A stretch of 50,560 nt of DNA from Centipeda periodontii DSM 2778 (GTDB lineage: Bacteria; Bacillota; Negativicutes; Selenomonadales; Selenomonadaceae). Of this stretch, positions 6,831-14,270 are shown piece after piece. The notes beneath the pieces are model-generated. The model searched no databases and was not told where the DNA came from. It saw nothing but the letters and a program-made list of their open reading frames with translations. The DNA lies in assembly GCF_000213975.1 (NCBI RefSeq), contig NZ_GL892076.1:951403-1001962 (forward strand), given 5' to 3'. The number at the start of each line of letters is the position of its first letter. The first letter of the stretch is position 1. The position numbers and the translations under genes are program-made.

Positions 6831-7109
6831 ATGGATCAAGTAACGATTCTTGGCGGCAAGGTGTTTGCCTGTGAGCAATGCGGTGCTTGCTGCAAGCATT
6901 TGGACATTGCGAAACTGTTGCCGGCTGAGTTCGACCGAGGCGATGGTCAGTGCATTCATCTGCTGCCGACCAATCGCTGTGCCATCTATAACAACCGACC
7001 TGATATCTGTCGAGGAGAATATCTCTATCATACTTATTTTAACGGCATAGAGATTGACGCATATTATAAAATGCTGCATGAGTTGTGCTTATCAATCAGA
7101 GCGATGTAG
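6831..7109 (+). CDS. YkgJ-family cysteine-cluster protein
   Basis: A 92-residue protein with the YkgJ-type metal-binding pattern. It has C14-x2-C17-G-x-C20-C21 near the start, a middle cysteine (GQCIHL), and a C-terminal block RCAIYNNRPDICR. This family binds zinc or an iron-sulphur cluster; the biochemical role of most members is unknown. It is the last gene of the radical SAM cluster, starting 12 bp after peptide 2, with only a weak Shine-Dalgarno. Because the operon otherwise contains only peptide-maturation functions, it may act in peptide maturation, in metal delivery to the enzyme, or as an immunity or regulatory factor. These roles are guesses. Confidence 0.75.
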   Translation: MDQVTILGGKVFACEQCGACCKHLDIAKLLPAEFDRGDGQCIHLLPTNRCAIYNNRPDICRGEYLYHTYFNGIEIDAYYKMLHELCLSIRAM

Positions 7110-7143
7110 TATTTATATGGGAAGAAATCAGATAACACTACAC

Positions 7144-7190
7144 AGACCTTCGAGATGGTGTATTATATACATATCGGAGGTCTTATTATT
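7144..7190 (+). terminator. Terminator of the radical SAM cluster
   Basis: AGACCT at 7144-7149 pairs with AGGTCT at 7178-7183 as the base of a long, imperfect hairpin, followed by TATTATTT. It lies 35 bp after the YkgJ-type gene and ends the cluster before the NERD gene. Confidence 0.65.
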
Positions 7191-7211
7191 TGACAATAGG
7201 GGAGGACACCT

Positions 7212-8954
7212 ATGGCACGATTCTATCCCGCATTTGTAGGGGATTTTCACGGGAGCGAGGGGGAGCGGCTGGCGTATCATGCGCTCGAAACGCTCGGGGA
7301 TGACTATACGGTGTTTCACTCCTACTGCTGGCTCGGCGATGGTGTTCGGACGGCGGCGCAGGGGGAGGCGGACTTTCTCGTCCTCCACCCCCGTCACGGC
7401 ATTCTCGCGATTGAGGTGAAGGCGGGCGGGATTGCCTACGAAGGCGGCGCATGGCAGCAGACGAACCGGAACACGGGCGAGACGCATGTGATCTTTCCGT
7501 TTCAGCAGGCGGAGAGGAGTCGTCAGCGGGTTCTCGCGGAGATGCAAAAGAGAATGCAGCAGAATATTCCGCTCGTGGGTAAGGCGGTCTGGTTCACGTC
7601 GGTTCAGATTCCGCAGGGGAAGCCGCTCCCACTTGAGTCGCCGCGTGACATCATCCTCGATGCGGACGATCTGCGCGATCCGAAGGAGATGTTGGAGCAT
7701 ATATACGCGTATTGGCGCGGAATACTTCACATTCCGGAGCGTACGCAGTCGCCGGCAGAGTTTCGGCAGACTGTTCAAATCTTGCAGCCCGTGTTCCGCA
7801 TCGTGGAGACGCTCGCCGCCGTGTCGGCGGCGGTGGAGCAGTCGACGGCGCGGCTGACGAACGCGCAGTTCGCGCTGCTGGAGTATCTGCGCGATCAGCG
7901 CACGGCAGCGATTCATGGGGCGGCGGGCACGGGCAAGAGTCTGCTCGCGGCGGAGAAGGCGCGGATGCTTGCACGCGAGGGGCAGAAGGTGCTCTATCTC
8001 TGCTTCAATGAGTTCCTGCTGGAGCGTCTGCGTTCCTGCCGCTGGGATGCGAACATTACGATTCACAATGAGCGCACGCTTGCGGAGGAGCTGATGACGG
8101 GGCGAGAGCTTCGCATTGAGACGGTGCTGCGGGAGTTCGAGGAATTTTTTCAAAACGAATACGATGGGACACAGTGGGCATATCCCAACATCATTGTCGA
8201 TGAGGCGCAGGATTTTCCGAGTGCGCTTCTGGAACAGTTCGCGATGCTCGCCGAGCTTTATGACGGGGCGTTCTATCTCTTCTATGACCGCGGGCAGACG
8301 ATTCTTTCCCGCCGCGTTGAGGGGCAGGCTCTGCAGATGGCACCGGCGTGGATTGACGCGCACATGGACTGCCGTCTCGTGCTCTACCGCAACTGCCGCA
8401 ATACGGCGGAGATCGGGCGGACGGTGGGGAGCTTCATCGAGCGCAGACACAAGAACTACCTGAGCGATGTTCACGGCAAGCGCCCGTGTGCGGTATTCGT
8501 CTCCCAAACGGAGGCACTTGCACAGACGGCGGCTGACTTTGTGCGCCGTATGCGCAGCGCGGAGAGATTGGAGCTGAGGGATATTGTGATCCTCACGGTA
8601 TCGACGCTCGTAAAATCTGTGCTCGGCTCTCTGACCGAGCTCGCGGGGATTCCCATATCGCACAAGCCGGAGGAGGGGAAACTCTGGCTCACGACGGTGC
8701 GCCGCTACAAGGGGCTTGAGGCGAAGGCGGTGCTGCTCGTGGATGTGTGTGTCTCGCAGCTGACGAATCCGACCTGTCAGCGCCTCATCTACGTGGGAAG
8801 CTCAAGGGCGACCGCATATCTTGAAACGCTCTTCCTCAATGATGTTTCGTCGGAGGAATATCCTGCGCTGACGGCGCAGCTTGGCGAGGTGGTCGCACCC
8901 ACTCCACAGGGGATTGCGAGCTGGCTCGGAATGGAGTGCAGAGCGAATGGATGA
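7212..8954 (+). CDS. NERD-domain nuclease fused to superfamily 1 helicase
   Basis: A 580-residue two-domain protein. Residues about 12-120 form a NERD (nuclease-related) domain with the catalytic-type pattern GEADFLVLHPRHGILAIEVK (Asp, then ExK). From about residue 225 there is a helicase core: Walker A GAAGTGKS (about 235-242), Walker B VDEAQDFP, and a UvrD-like C-terminal part with RRYKGLEAKAV and IYVGSSRA. It likely processes DNA or RNA with ATP hydrolysis. NERD-helicases are common in defence islands, but also occur in repair. Its stop overlaps the following HTH gene by 8 nt, so the two are translated together. Shine-Dalgarno GGGGAGGA five bases before ATG. GC content is high again compared with the radical SAM cluster. 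Confidence 0.85.
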   Translation: MARFYPAFVGDFHGSEGERLAYHALETLGDDYTVFHSYCWLGDGVRTAAQGEADFLVLHPRHGILAIEVKAGGIAYEGGAWQQTNRNTGETHVIFPFQQAERSRQRVLAEMQKRMQQNIPLVGKAVWFTSVQIPQGKPLPLESPRDIILDADDLRDPKEMLEHIYAYWRGILHIPERTQSPAEFRQTVQILQPVFRIVETLAAVSAAVEQSTARLTNAQFALLEYLRDQRTAAIHGAAGTGKSLLAAEKARMLAREGQKVLYLCFNEFLLERLRSCRWDANITIHNERTLAEELMTGRELRIETVLREFEEFFQNEYDGTQWAYPNIIVDEAQDFPSALLEQFAMLAELYDGAFYLFYDRGQTILSRRVEGQALQMAPAWIDAHMDCRLVLYRNCRNTAEIGRTVGSFIERRHKNYLSDVHGKRPCAVFVSQTEALAQTAADFVRRMRSAERLELRDIVILTVSTLVKSVLGSLTELAGIPISHKPEEGKLWLTTVRRYKGLEAKAVLLVDVCVSQLTNPTCQRLIYVGSSRATAYLETLFLNDVSSEEYPALTAQLGEVVAPTPQGIASWLGMECRANG

Positions 8955-9474
8955 ACGACTTCTTGCGGCACTTGCGGCATATATCGATGCGCATTACGAA
9001 GCGGAGCGAGAGATTCGCCGGCTGCACATAGATGATCTGCGTACGTTTGCAGGATCGCGCCACACGTCTGTTGATCTTTTTGGGGCGATCAATGGTCTGC
9101 TCAAAAAGATGGAGGATTCCTTTTCGGAGCGGCTCCTGTATCTGATTGAGCGTACAGGGCGAAAGCCCTCCGAGATCTATACGAAGGCGGGTGTGACAAA
9201 GGCGCATTTCTCCAAGATTCGGACGGACAAGAACTATCATCCGACGAAGGAGACGGCGCTCGCGTTTGCGATTGCTCTGCACCTGTCACTTGCGGATGCG
9301 CAGGATCTTCTGCGGCGTGCGGGCTATACACTCTCGCACAGCAGCGAGAGTGATCTGATTGTCGAGTTCTTTATCGTACATCGCAAATACAACGTGGATC
9401 AGGTGAATTTCTGCCTCGATCACTATGGCCACAAGCCGCTCACGAACCGCAGGGGGAGTGTAAGTGAGGTTTAG
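8947..9474 (+). CDS. HTH protein of a widespread Firmicute family of unknown function
   Basis: A 175-residue protein. From about residue 57 it carries an XRE-like helix-turn-helix (SFSERLLYLIERTGRKPSEI, then KAGVTKAHFSKIRTDKNYHP). The characteristic tail LLRRAGYTLSHSSESDLIVE belongs to a family I know as frequent in Firmicutes, alone or beside kinases and other accessory genes; its function is not established. The Lys/Ser-rich recognition region suggests nucleic-acid binding. Start ATG 8947 overlaps the helicase stop by 8 nt (upstream in-frame TTG starts lie inside the helicase gene). The overlap implies a shared function with the NERD-helicase, perhaps as regulator or specificity partner. 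Confidence 0.72.
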   Translation: MDERLLAALAAYIDAHYEAEREIRRLHIDDLRTFAGSRHTSVDLFGAINGLLKKMEDSFSERLLYLIERTGRKPSEIYTKAGVTKAHFSKIRTDKNYHPTKETALAFAIALHLSLADAQDLLRRAGYTLSHSSESDLIVEFFIVHRKYNVDQVNFCLDHYGHKPLTNRRGSVSEV

Positions 9475-9501
9475 GGAATACGGGGGAGGTGCTGTACGTA
9501 A

Positions 9502-10203
9502 ATGACATTGATGGAACGACTGAGGCGCAGGAAGAACGGCATGCAGCGGAAGCCGAAAGTGTATGCCGCATCGTTGGGACTCTGGATTCTTCTGCAAGTG
9601 ATCAGTGTGATCCTGAGAATATGCGTTGGTCTGATTAAGGTCATCATGTCAGTGCCGATGCCGGATTTATCTCCGCAGGCAATCTGGCAGTTCTTGCGGA
9701 AAATCCATTTCGTATCTTTTTTTGGGACGCTGAAGAGCAGTCTGGGGAGTATGATTGATCTCAGAGGATGGGGATATGAACTCGGTCGTCTTTCCTCCGT
9801 CTCCGAGGTATACCGAAATCTAAACGGGCGGTTATGCGAACTCATACGTAGGAAGTGGGCTGCGCTGAAAAAGCTGTGGGCAGAGATTCGTTCTCCGGGT
9901 GAGATATCAAGGCGGATCAAAACCTTCCTGCATCAGCATACGCGCAATATCCGCCTTGTCCGACGCGGTATTGTAAGTACCATTCTTGGCGTGTTTTTGG
10001 TAAAGGTGCTGACCGTCGTTTATTTTATCGTTCTGGGACCGATCACGCTGCTTTCTTTCTTGGGACTCAACTGTATGATAGTTCTCCTCGCCGTGATCAA
10101 TTTCATTGCGACGCAGGTTGCCGGTCTCTTGGCACACATCATAGACAGACGGATTGCGCAGGCATCTCTTGGGACTCTGTTCAGGTTTAGGAAAAGCGGA
10201 TAA
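9502..10203 (+). CDS. Membrane protein of unknown function
   Basis: A 233-residue protein with a basic N-terminus (RLRRRKNGMQRKPK), one hydrophobic helix at about residues 22-47, a long soluble middle with Arg/Lys-rich helical segments (about 70-150), then two or three close hydrophobic helices at about 155-220. I recognise no family. It starts 27 bp after the HTH gene on the same strand, before a shared terminator, so it is probably the third gene of the cassette. GGGGGAGG lies about 12 bases before ATG 9502; a second ATG at 9511 is possible. In a defence reading it could be a membrane effector, but nothing in the sequence proves that. Confidence 0.6.
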   Translation: MTLMERLRRRKNGMQRKPKVYAASLGLWILLQVISVILRICVGLIKVIMSVPMPDLSPQAIWQFLRKIHFVSFFGTLKSSLGSMIDLRGWGYELGRLSSVSEVYRNLNGRLCELIRRKWAALKKLWAEIRSPGEISRRIKTFLHQHTRNIRLVRRGIVSTILGVFLVKVLTVVYFIVLGPITLLSFLGLNCMIVLLAVINFIATQVAGLLAHIIDRRIAQASLGTLFRFRKSG

Positions 10204-10217
10204 ATTCAGAGATACTT

Positions 10218-10262
10218 AAAATGCCGCCGATGAGGAGATGTGCCTCATTGGCGGCATTTTTG
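10218..10262. terminator. Bidirectional terminator
   Basis: AAAATGCCGCC (10218-10228) pairs with GGCGGCATTTT (10250-10260), extended inward by ATGAGG/CCTCAT, with A and T tails on both sides. It separates the rightward cassette ending at 10203 from the leftward antiporter gene ending at 10288. Confidence 0.9.
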
Positions 10263-10287
10263 TGTGCCGAATTTATCCGTGATTCTT

Positions 10288-11799
10288 TTACTTCTCCGCC
10301 GAACTGACGCGCGATGAGATGACTGTCATAAAGATGGCAAGGGCGACGATGCCGATACCGAGGCCGATGTAGCCGTTTCCTGTGAGCCCGTCGGCAATGT
10401 AGCCGAGGAGGGAGCAGGAGGCGACGACGGCGACGTAGGGCAGCTGTGTCGATACGTGGTCGAGGTGGTGGCACTGTGCGCCCGCCGAGGCGAGGATGGT
10501 GGTGTCGGAGATGGGCGAGGCATGGTCACCGCAGACCGCGCCTGAGAGGATGGCGGCGACGGAAACGACGAGGATGTCCGGTGCGCTCTGCCCGAGGACG
10601 GCGATCGCGATCGGAATGAGGATGCCGAATGTGCCCCAGCTCGTGCCGGTGGCGAAGGCAAGACCTGCCGCGACGAGGAAGAAGAGCGGCGGAAGGAACA
10701 TGACGACGCCCGCATTTGCCTGTACGACGGAGCCGACAAAGCCGCCGAGGTCGAGATACTCCTTGCTGCAGATGCCCGAGAGCGTCCACGCGAGGCAGAG
10801 GATGAAGATGGCGGGGGTCATCGCCTTGAAGCCCCAGCCAAAGCTGTCGCAGAACACGTTGAACGAAACAACGCGACGCGGCAGGTAAAGGAGCCCCGTA
10901 AAGACGAAGGCGATGAAGGAACCGAGGACGAGTGACTTTGATGAATCGCAGTTGGCGAAGGCGTCGGCAATGCTCGCGCCTTCATGAATGCCGCCCGTAT
11001 AGAGCATGCCGTAGATGCACGCACCGATGAGGACGAGAAGGGGGAGCATGAGGTCGATCATCTTGCCGCGTCCTTCGCTTGCCGCGCTCGCGGATGCCTC
11101 TGCGGTGTCCTGATACTCCTTCGGGATTTCAAAATGCACGTTGGATTTTTCGACGCTTTTCCGCATTGCACCGAAGTCACGCCCCGTCCAGATGATGAAG
11201 AGCATGAAGAGCAGTGTCAGCCATGCGTAGAGATTGAACGGGATTGTCTGCAAGAAGAGCATGAAACCGTCGATCTGTGCATCCTCCGGGAGCGACGAAC
11301 CGACTGCGGCCGCCCAGCTGGAAACGGGGGCGATGATGCAGATGGGCGCCGCCGTCGCATCGATGATGTAGGCGAGCTTTGTGCGCGCGATCTGAAACTT
11401 GTCCGTGACGGGACGCATGACGGTGCCGACGGTGAGACAGTTGAAGTAGTCGTCGATGAAGATGACGATGCCGAGCAGCACGGTGACGAGGGAGGCGCTG
11501 CGCTTCCCCTTGATCGTGCGCGTCGCCCACTCGCCGTAGGCATTCATCGCACCCGAGCGCGTGATGGCGGCGACGAGGATGCCAAGGATGACGAGAAAGA
11601 CCAGGATGTTGACGTTGCTCCCAACCTTGTCCGCCATGACCTGAAACATCGTGAGCGTTGCCTGCAGAAAGTTGCCGCCCGCGAAGAGCATGGCGCCCGA
11701 GAAGATGCCGATGATGAGCGACATATAGACTTCCTTCGTCCAGAGCGCGAGGACGATGGTGATGATCGGCGGCAGAATCGACCATGCGGTTGCTGTCAT
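10288..11799 (-). CDS. NhaC-type Na+/H+ antiporter family protein
   Basis: A 503-residue inner-membrane transporter with about 11-12 hydrophobic helices. Family segments include IDDYFNCLTVGTVMRPVTDK in the first half, and GTSWGTFGILIPIA and CGDHASPISDTTILAS in the second half, all typical of the NhaC/COG1757 group. Members exchange Na+ and H+, or couple Na+ to organic anions or amino acids (malate/lactate or lysine type). The exact substrate cannot be read here. A soluble charged loop lies at about residues 210-245. It reads leftward as a single gene, starting 82 bp downstream of the response-regulator stop, with a possible TATAAT -10 element on the minus strand at 11846-11851. Confidence 0.85.
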   Translation of the reverse strand: MTATAWSILPPIITIVLALWTKEVYMSLIIGIFSGAMLFAGGNFLQATLTMFQVMADKVGSNVNILVFLVILGILVAAITRSGAMNAYGEWATRTIKGKRSASLVTVLLGIVIFIDDYFNCLTVGTVMRPVTDKFQIARTKLAYIIDATAAPICIIAPVSSWAAAVGSSLPEDAQIDGFMLFLQTIPFNLYAWLTLLFMLFIIWTGRDFGAMRKSVEKSNVHFEIPKEYQDTAEASASAASEGRGKMIDLMLPLLVLIGACIYGMLYTGGIHEGASIADAFANCDSSKSLVLGSFIAFVFTGLLYLPRRVVSFNVFCDSFGWGFKAMTPAIFILCLAWTLSGICSKEYLDLGGFVGSVVQANAGVVMFLPPLFFLVAAGLAFATGTSWGTFGILIPIAIAVLGQSAPDILVVSVAAILSGAVCGDHASPISDTTILASAGAQCHHLDHVSTQLPYVAVVASCSLLGYIADGLTGNGYIGLGIGIVALAIFMTVISSRVSSAEK

Positions 11800-11880
11800 G
11801 AGTTAGATACACTCCCTACGATAGTATTTTGCAAAATCGCTTCCCATTATAACAAAAAAATGGGATTTGGAGAAGAAAAT

Positions 11881-12588
11881 TTATGTCTCTCCTGTCGCCT
11901 CACTGTTGAAGCGATAACCCGCGCCCCAGACGGTCTGGAGCCACTGCGGGGTCGAGGGATCGGGCTCGATCTTTTCGCGGAGACGGTTCATGTGGACGGA
12001 AACGGTGGAGGTGTTGCCCATGGCATCCAGATCCCAGACGCGGTCGTAGAGCGTCTCCTTGCTGAATACAATCTGCGGGTGCTCCGCGAGAAAGAGCAGA
12101 AGCTCAAACTCGCGCGTGGCGAGGTGCACCTCTCGCCCTGCAACAAAGACGCGATGCGTCCACGGCTGGATCTCAAGCTCACCGAAGCGCAGGATCGTCG
12201 GCGTTGTCTGTTCGCCGCCCTTGAGGCGTTCGTAGCGCGTGATATGTGCCTTGACGCGTGCGGCGAGCTCGCTCGGGCTGAAGGGTTTTACGATGTAGTC
12301 ATCGGCACCGAGCCCCAGCGCACGGATCTTGTCCACGTCCTCGAGGCGCGCCGAGACCATGAGGATGGGGATGTCGAGCACCTTGCGCACATCGCGGCAG
12401 ATCGCGAAGCCGTCTGCACCGGGCAGCATGACATCGAGCAGGATGAGGCTGTACTCGCCCGTGAGCGCGCGGCGTTTGCCCTCGTCCCCGTCGGCAGAGA
12501 TGTCCACGGCAAAGCCGCTTGCCTCAAGATAGTCACGCTCGAGTTCTGCGATGTCGTTGTCATCCTCGACCAGCAGTATTTTTTTCAT
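11881..12588 (-). CDS. OmpR/PhoB-family response regulator
   Basis: A 235-residue regulator. Residues 1 to about 120 form the receiver domain with acidic pocket ED/D8-D10, phospho-acceptor D52 (LLDVMLPG) and conserved Lys in DDYIVKPFSP. The C-terminal winged helix (about 130-230) includes VHLATREFELLLFLAEHPQ and WGAGYRFN. It is phosphorylated by the kinase encoded by the overlapping upstream gene (4-nt overlap at 12585-12588). A PhoP-box-like direct repeat lies in the divergent intergenic region, making the PepSY gene at 14271 its probable target. Confidence 0.93.
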   Translation of the reverse strand: MKKILLVEDDNDIAELERDYLEASGFAVDISADGDEGKRRALTGEYSLILLDVMLPGADGFAICRDVRKVLDIPILMVSARLEDVDKIRALGLGADDYIVKPFSPSELAARVKAHITRYERLKGGEQTTPTILRFGELEIQPWTHRVFVAGREVHLATREFELLLFLAEHPQIVFSKETLYDRVWDLDAMGNTSTVSVHMNRLREKIEPDPSTPQWLQTVWGAGYRFNSEATGET

Positions 12589-14072
12589 TCCGTGTTTCCC
12601 TCCTTTATGATGGGCAGCAAAAGGACAATGCGAAGTCCCCCGATCGGTGACTGTTCTGCGCGAACGCTGCCGCCGAGCGCCGTCATGATCCGGCGCACAA
12701 TGGCTAGTCCGAGCCCGCTGCCCGCTGCGACGTTCGTGCGTGCCGCATCCGTACGATAGAAGCTGTCAAAGAGTTTGGGCAGATCCTCCGCTGTGACGCC
12801 AACGCCGTTGTCGTCACAGCGGAGGGCGAGGAAGTCGCCCTCGACGACGAGCGTCATCTGCACATGCACGCGGTCGCCGCGTCGATATTTGCTGCTGTTT
12901 TCCCATATATTTTTGAGCACGCGGTCAAACTCCTCACGGTCAATGCGTATGTATGCCGTTGTGCCGCCCTCATCCAAGGAGAGATGCAGATCCTGCTCCG
13001 CAAAATCGGGGGCGTGCTCCCGTATGGCATTGGCGAGAAAGTCCCGTGCGTCCACCGTCTCCCATGTGAGCGGGAGCTGATCGGCCTCAAGGCGCAGAAA
13101 CTCGCGCAGACGCGTGGTCAGTCGTTCCATCGTCGCGGCAGAACGCTCAATGCGCTCTGCGTAGGTGCGCTGCTTCTCGGGCGTCTGTGCGATCCCGTCG
13201 AGAATGGCGCTCGCGTAACCCTTGATCGCCGTGAGCGGGGTCGCGATGTCGTGGAGGATGCCGATGAAGAGCTCTCTGCGCCGCGCTTCCTCCTCCGCCT
13301 CACGCATACGGGCGCGTGCGAGATCCTGTCGCATATCGTCGAACGCGCGGCAGGTCGCGCCCACCTCATCATTTCCCATCGGGGGAAGTGCGTGATCGAG
13401 ATCGCCGCGCCGGATGGCGGCGGCCGCCGTGCGCATCTCCTCGAGTGGTGCGATGATCTGCTCGGAGAGGAGGCGTGCGAGGTAGCGGCCGAGCAGCAGA
13501 ATGCCCGTCGATGCCGTGCCGATGAGCAGGACGAGGATGGCGTTCAGTACGAATTCACGCATGTCGTGCGGAATCAATGGCTCCTCGCCGCTCATCATGG
13601 GCACGGCACCCGCCCCCATGACGACGGTGCCGCTGCGCAGCCCCTCGTAGCGGAAGAACAGTCCCTCCCGATCCCATGTGAGCGCAGCTCCGCGCGGACC
13701 GCATTTGAGTGTGACCATCCGGCGGATCTCCTCCGGATTGGCGCCCTGTGTCAGGTAGTTTTCCCCTTTCTGAACGACGAGGAGGCGGATGCCCGTTCCC
13801 TCGAGGAGGCGGATATCGCTTTCAATCTCATGCAGTTTGAACTTCTTTTTCTCAGACTCGGCGCGCAGGGAACTGAGCGCGAACTGCACGGAGAGCGCAT
13901 TTCCCTTCTCCGGCCAGAGGAGCGCGAGCGCCTGCTGCTGGAGCGTGCCCGCGTGTCGCAGACCGCCGAGCAGCGCCGCACCGACGGCGACGAGCACCGC
14001 AATCGGAATGATGACCATGAGGGCGTTTGTCACGAGCAGTTTCGTCTTTAGGGACAGATCGCGCAGACGCAT
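12585..14072 (-). CDS. Sensor histidine kinase, HAMP type
   Basis: A 495-residue membrane kinase. It has TM1 at about 12-36, an extracytoplasmic sensor domain at about 37-173 with no family I recognise, TM2 at about 174-199, then HAMP (200-255). The H-box carries H274 (FIGILHDIATPLTAIKGY), and the ATP-binding domain shows an N-box (WENSSKY), G1 (DDNGVGV) and G2 (GSGLGLAIVRR). It autophosphorylates H274 and passes phosphate to the regulator at 11881. The first gene of the leftward operon, it diverges from a PepSY-domain gene; PepSY proteins in such places often modulate or report envelope signals. The signal is not identifiable. Confidence 0.9.
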   Translation of the reverse strand: MRLRDLSLKTKLLVTNALMVIIPIAVLVAVGAALLGGLRHAGTLQQQALALLWPEKGNALSVQFALSSLRAESEKKKFKLHEIESDIRLLEGTGIRLLVVQKGENYLTQGANPEEIRRMVTLKCGPRGAALTWDREGLFFRYEGLRSGTVVMGAGAVPMMSGEEPLIPHDMREFVLNAILVLLIGTASTGILLLGRYLARLLSEQIIAPLEEMRTAAAAIRRGDLDHALPPMGNDEVGATCRAFDDMRQDLARARMREAEEEARRRELFIGILHDIATPLTAIKGYASAILDGIAQTPEKQRTYAERIERSAATMERLTTRLREFLRLEADQLPLTWETVDARDFLANAIREHAPDFAEQDLHLSLDEGGTTAYIRIDREEFDRVLKNIWENSSKYRRGDRVHVQMTLVVEGDFLALRCDDNGVGVTAEDLPKLFDSFYRTDAARTNVAAGSGLGLAIVRRIMTALGGSVRAEQSPIGGLRIVLLLPIIKEGNTE

Positions 14073-14114
14073 GACAGAACCTCACTTTCACAGAACTGCG
14101 GAAAATCTTACGCT

Positions 14115-14120
14115 ATTATA
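14115..14120 (-). promoter_or_regulatory. Possible -10 element for the two-component operon
   Basis: On the minus strand the sequence reads TATAAT, 43 bp before the kinase start. No good -35 element is seen at 16-18 bp, which may mean an activator is needed. Low confidence. Confidence 0.3.
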
Positions 14121-14167
14121 ACCGAAATGAACGAAAAAATCTCAGCACGGAAACGAATTTCAAAAAA

Positions 14168-14211
14168 GTTATTTCGCAGTTTACACTTTGTTTAACATTT
14201 CCCCGTATGAT
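14168..14211 (+). promoter_or_regulatory. PhoP-box-like promoter of the PepSY gene
   Basis: Half-sites GTTAT (14168), GTTTA (14179) and GTTTA (14190) are spaced exactly 11 bp apart. The last two give AGTTTA-N5-TGTTTA, close to the PhoP box of OmpR-family regulators. A -10 element TATGAT (14206-14211) follows 11 nt after the last half-site and no proper -35 exists. This is the geometry of a promoter activated by an OmpR-type regulator, encoded here by the divergent operon. Confidence 0.6.
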
Positions 14212-14270
14212 GTACCCATCAGCAATGATACAGCATATGTGAACGCCGAAAGGCAGAGGAGGAAATCATC

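Noticed and set aside
7128..8663. Minus-strand open frame of 511 codons over the NERD-helicase
   Set aside because: Arg/Leu-rich shadow of a coding sequence with clear nuclease and helicase motifs.
10199..10209. GATAAATTCAG as a further repeat-end copy
   Set aside because: Only 11 bases match the element end and the first ones belong to the end of a coding sequence; chance is likely.
10984..12759. Plus-strand open frame of 591 codons over the antiporter and response regulator
   Set aside because: Lies opposite two well-recognised minus-strand genes and crosses the gap between them.
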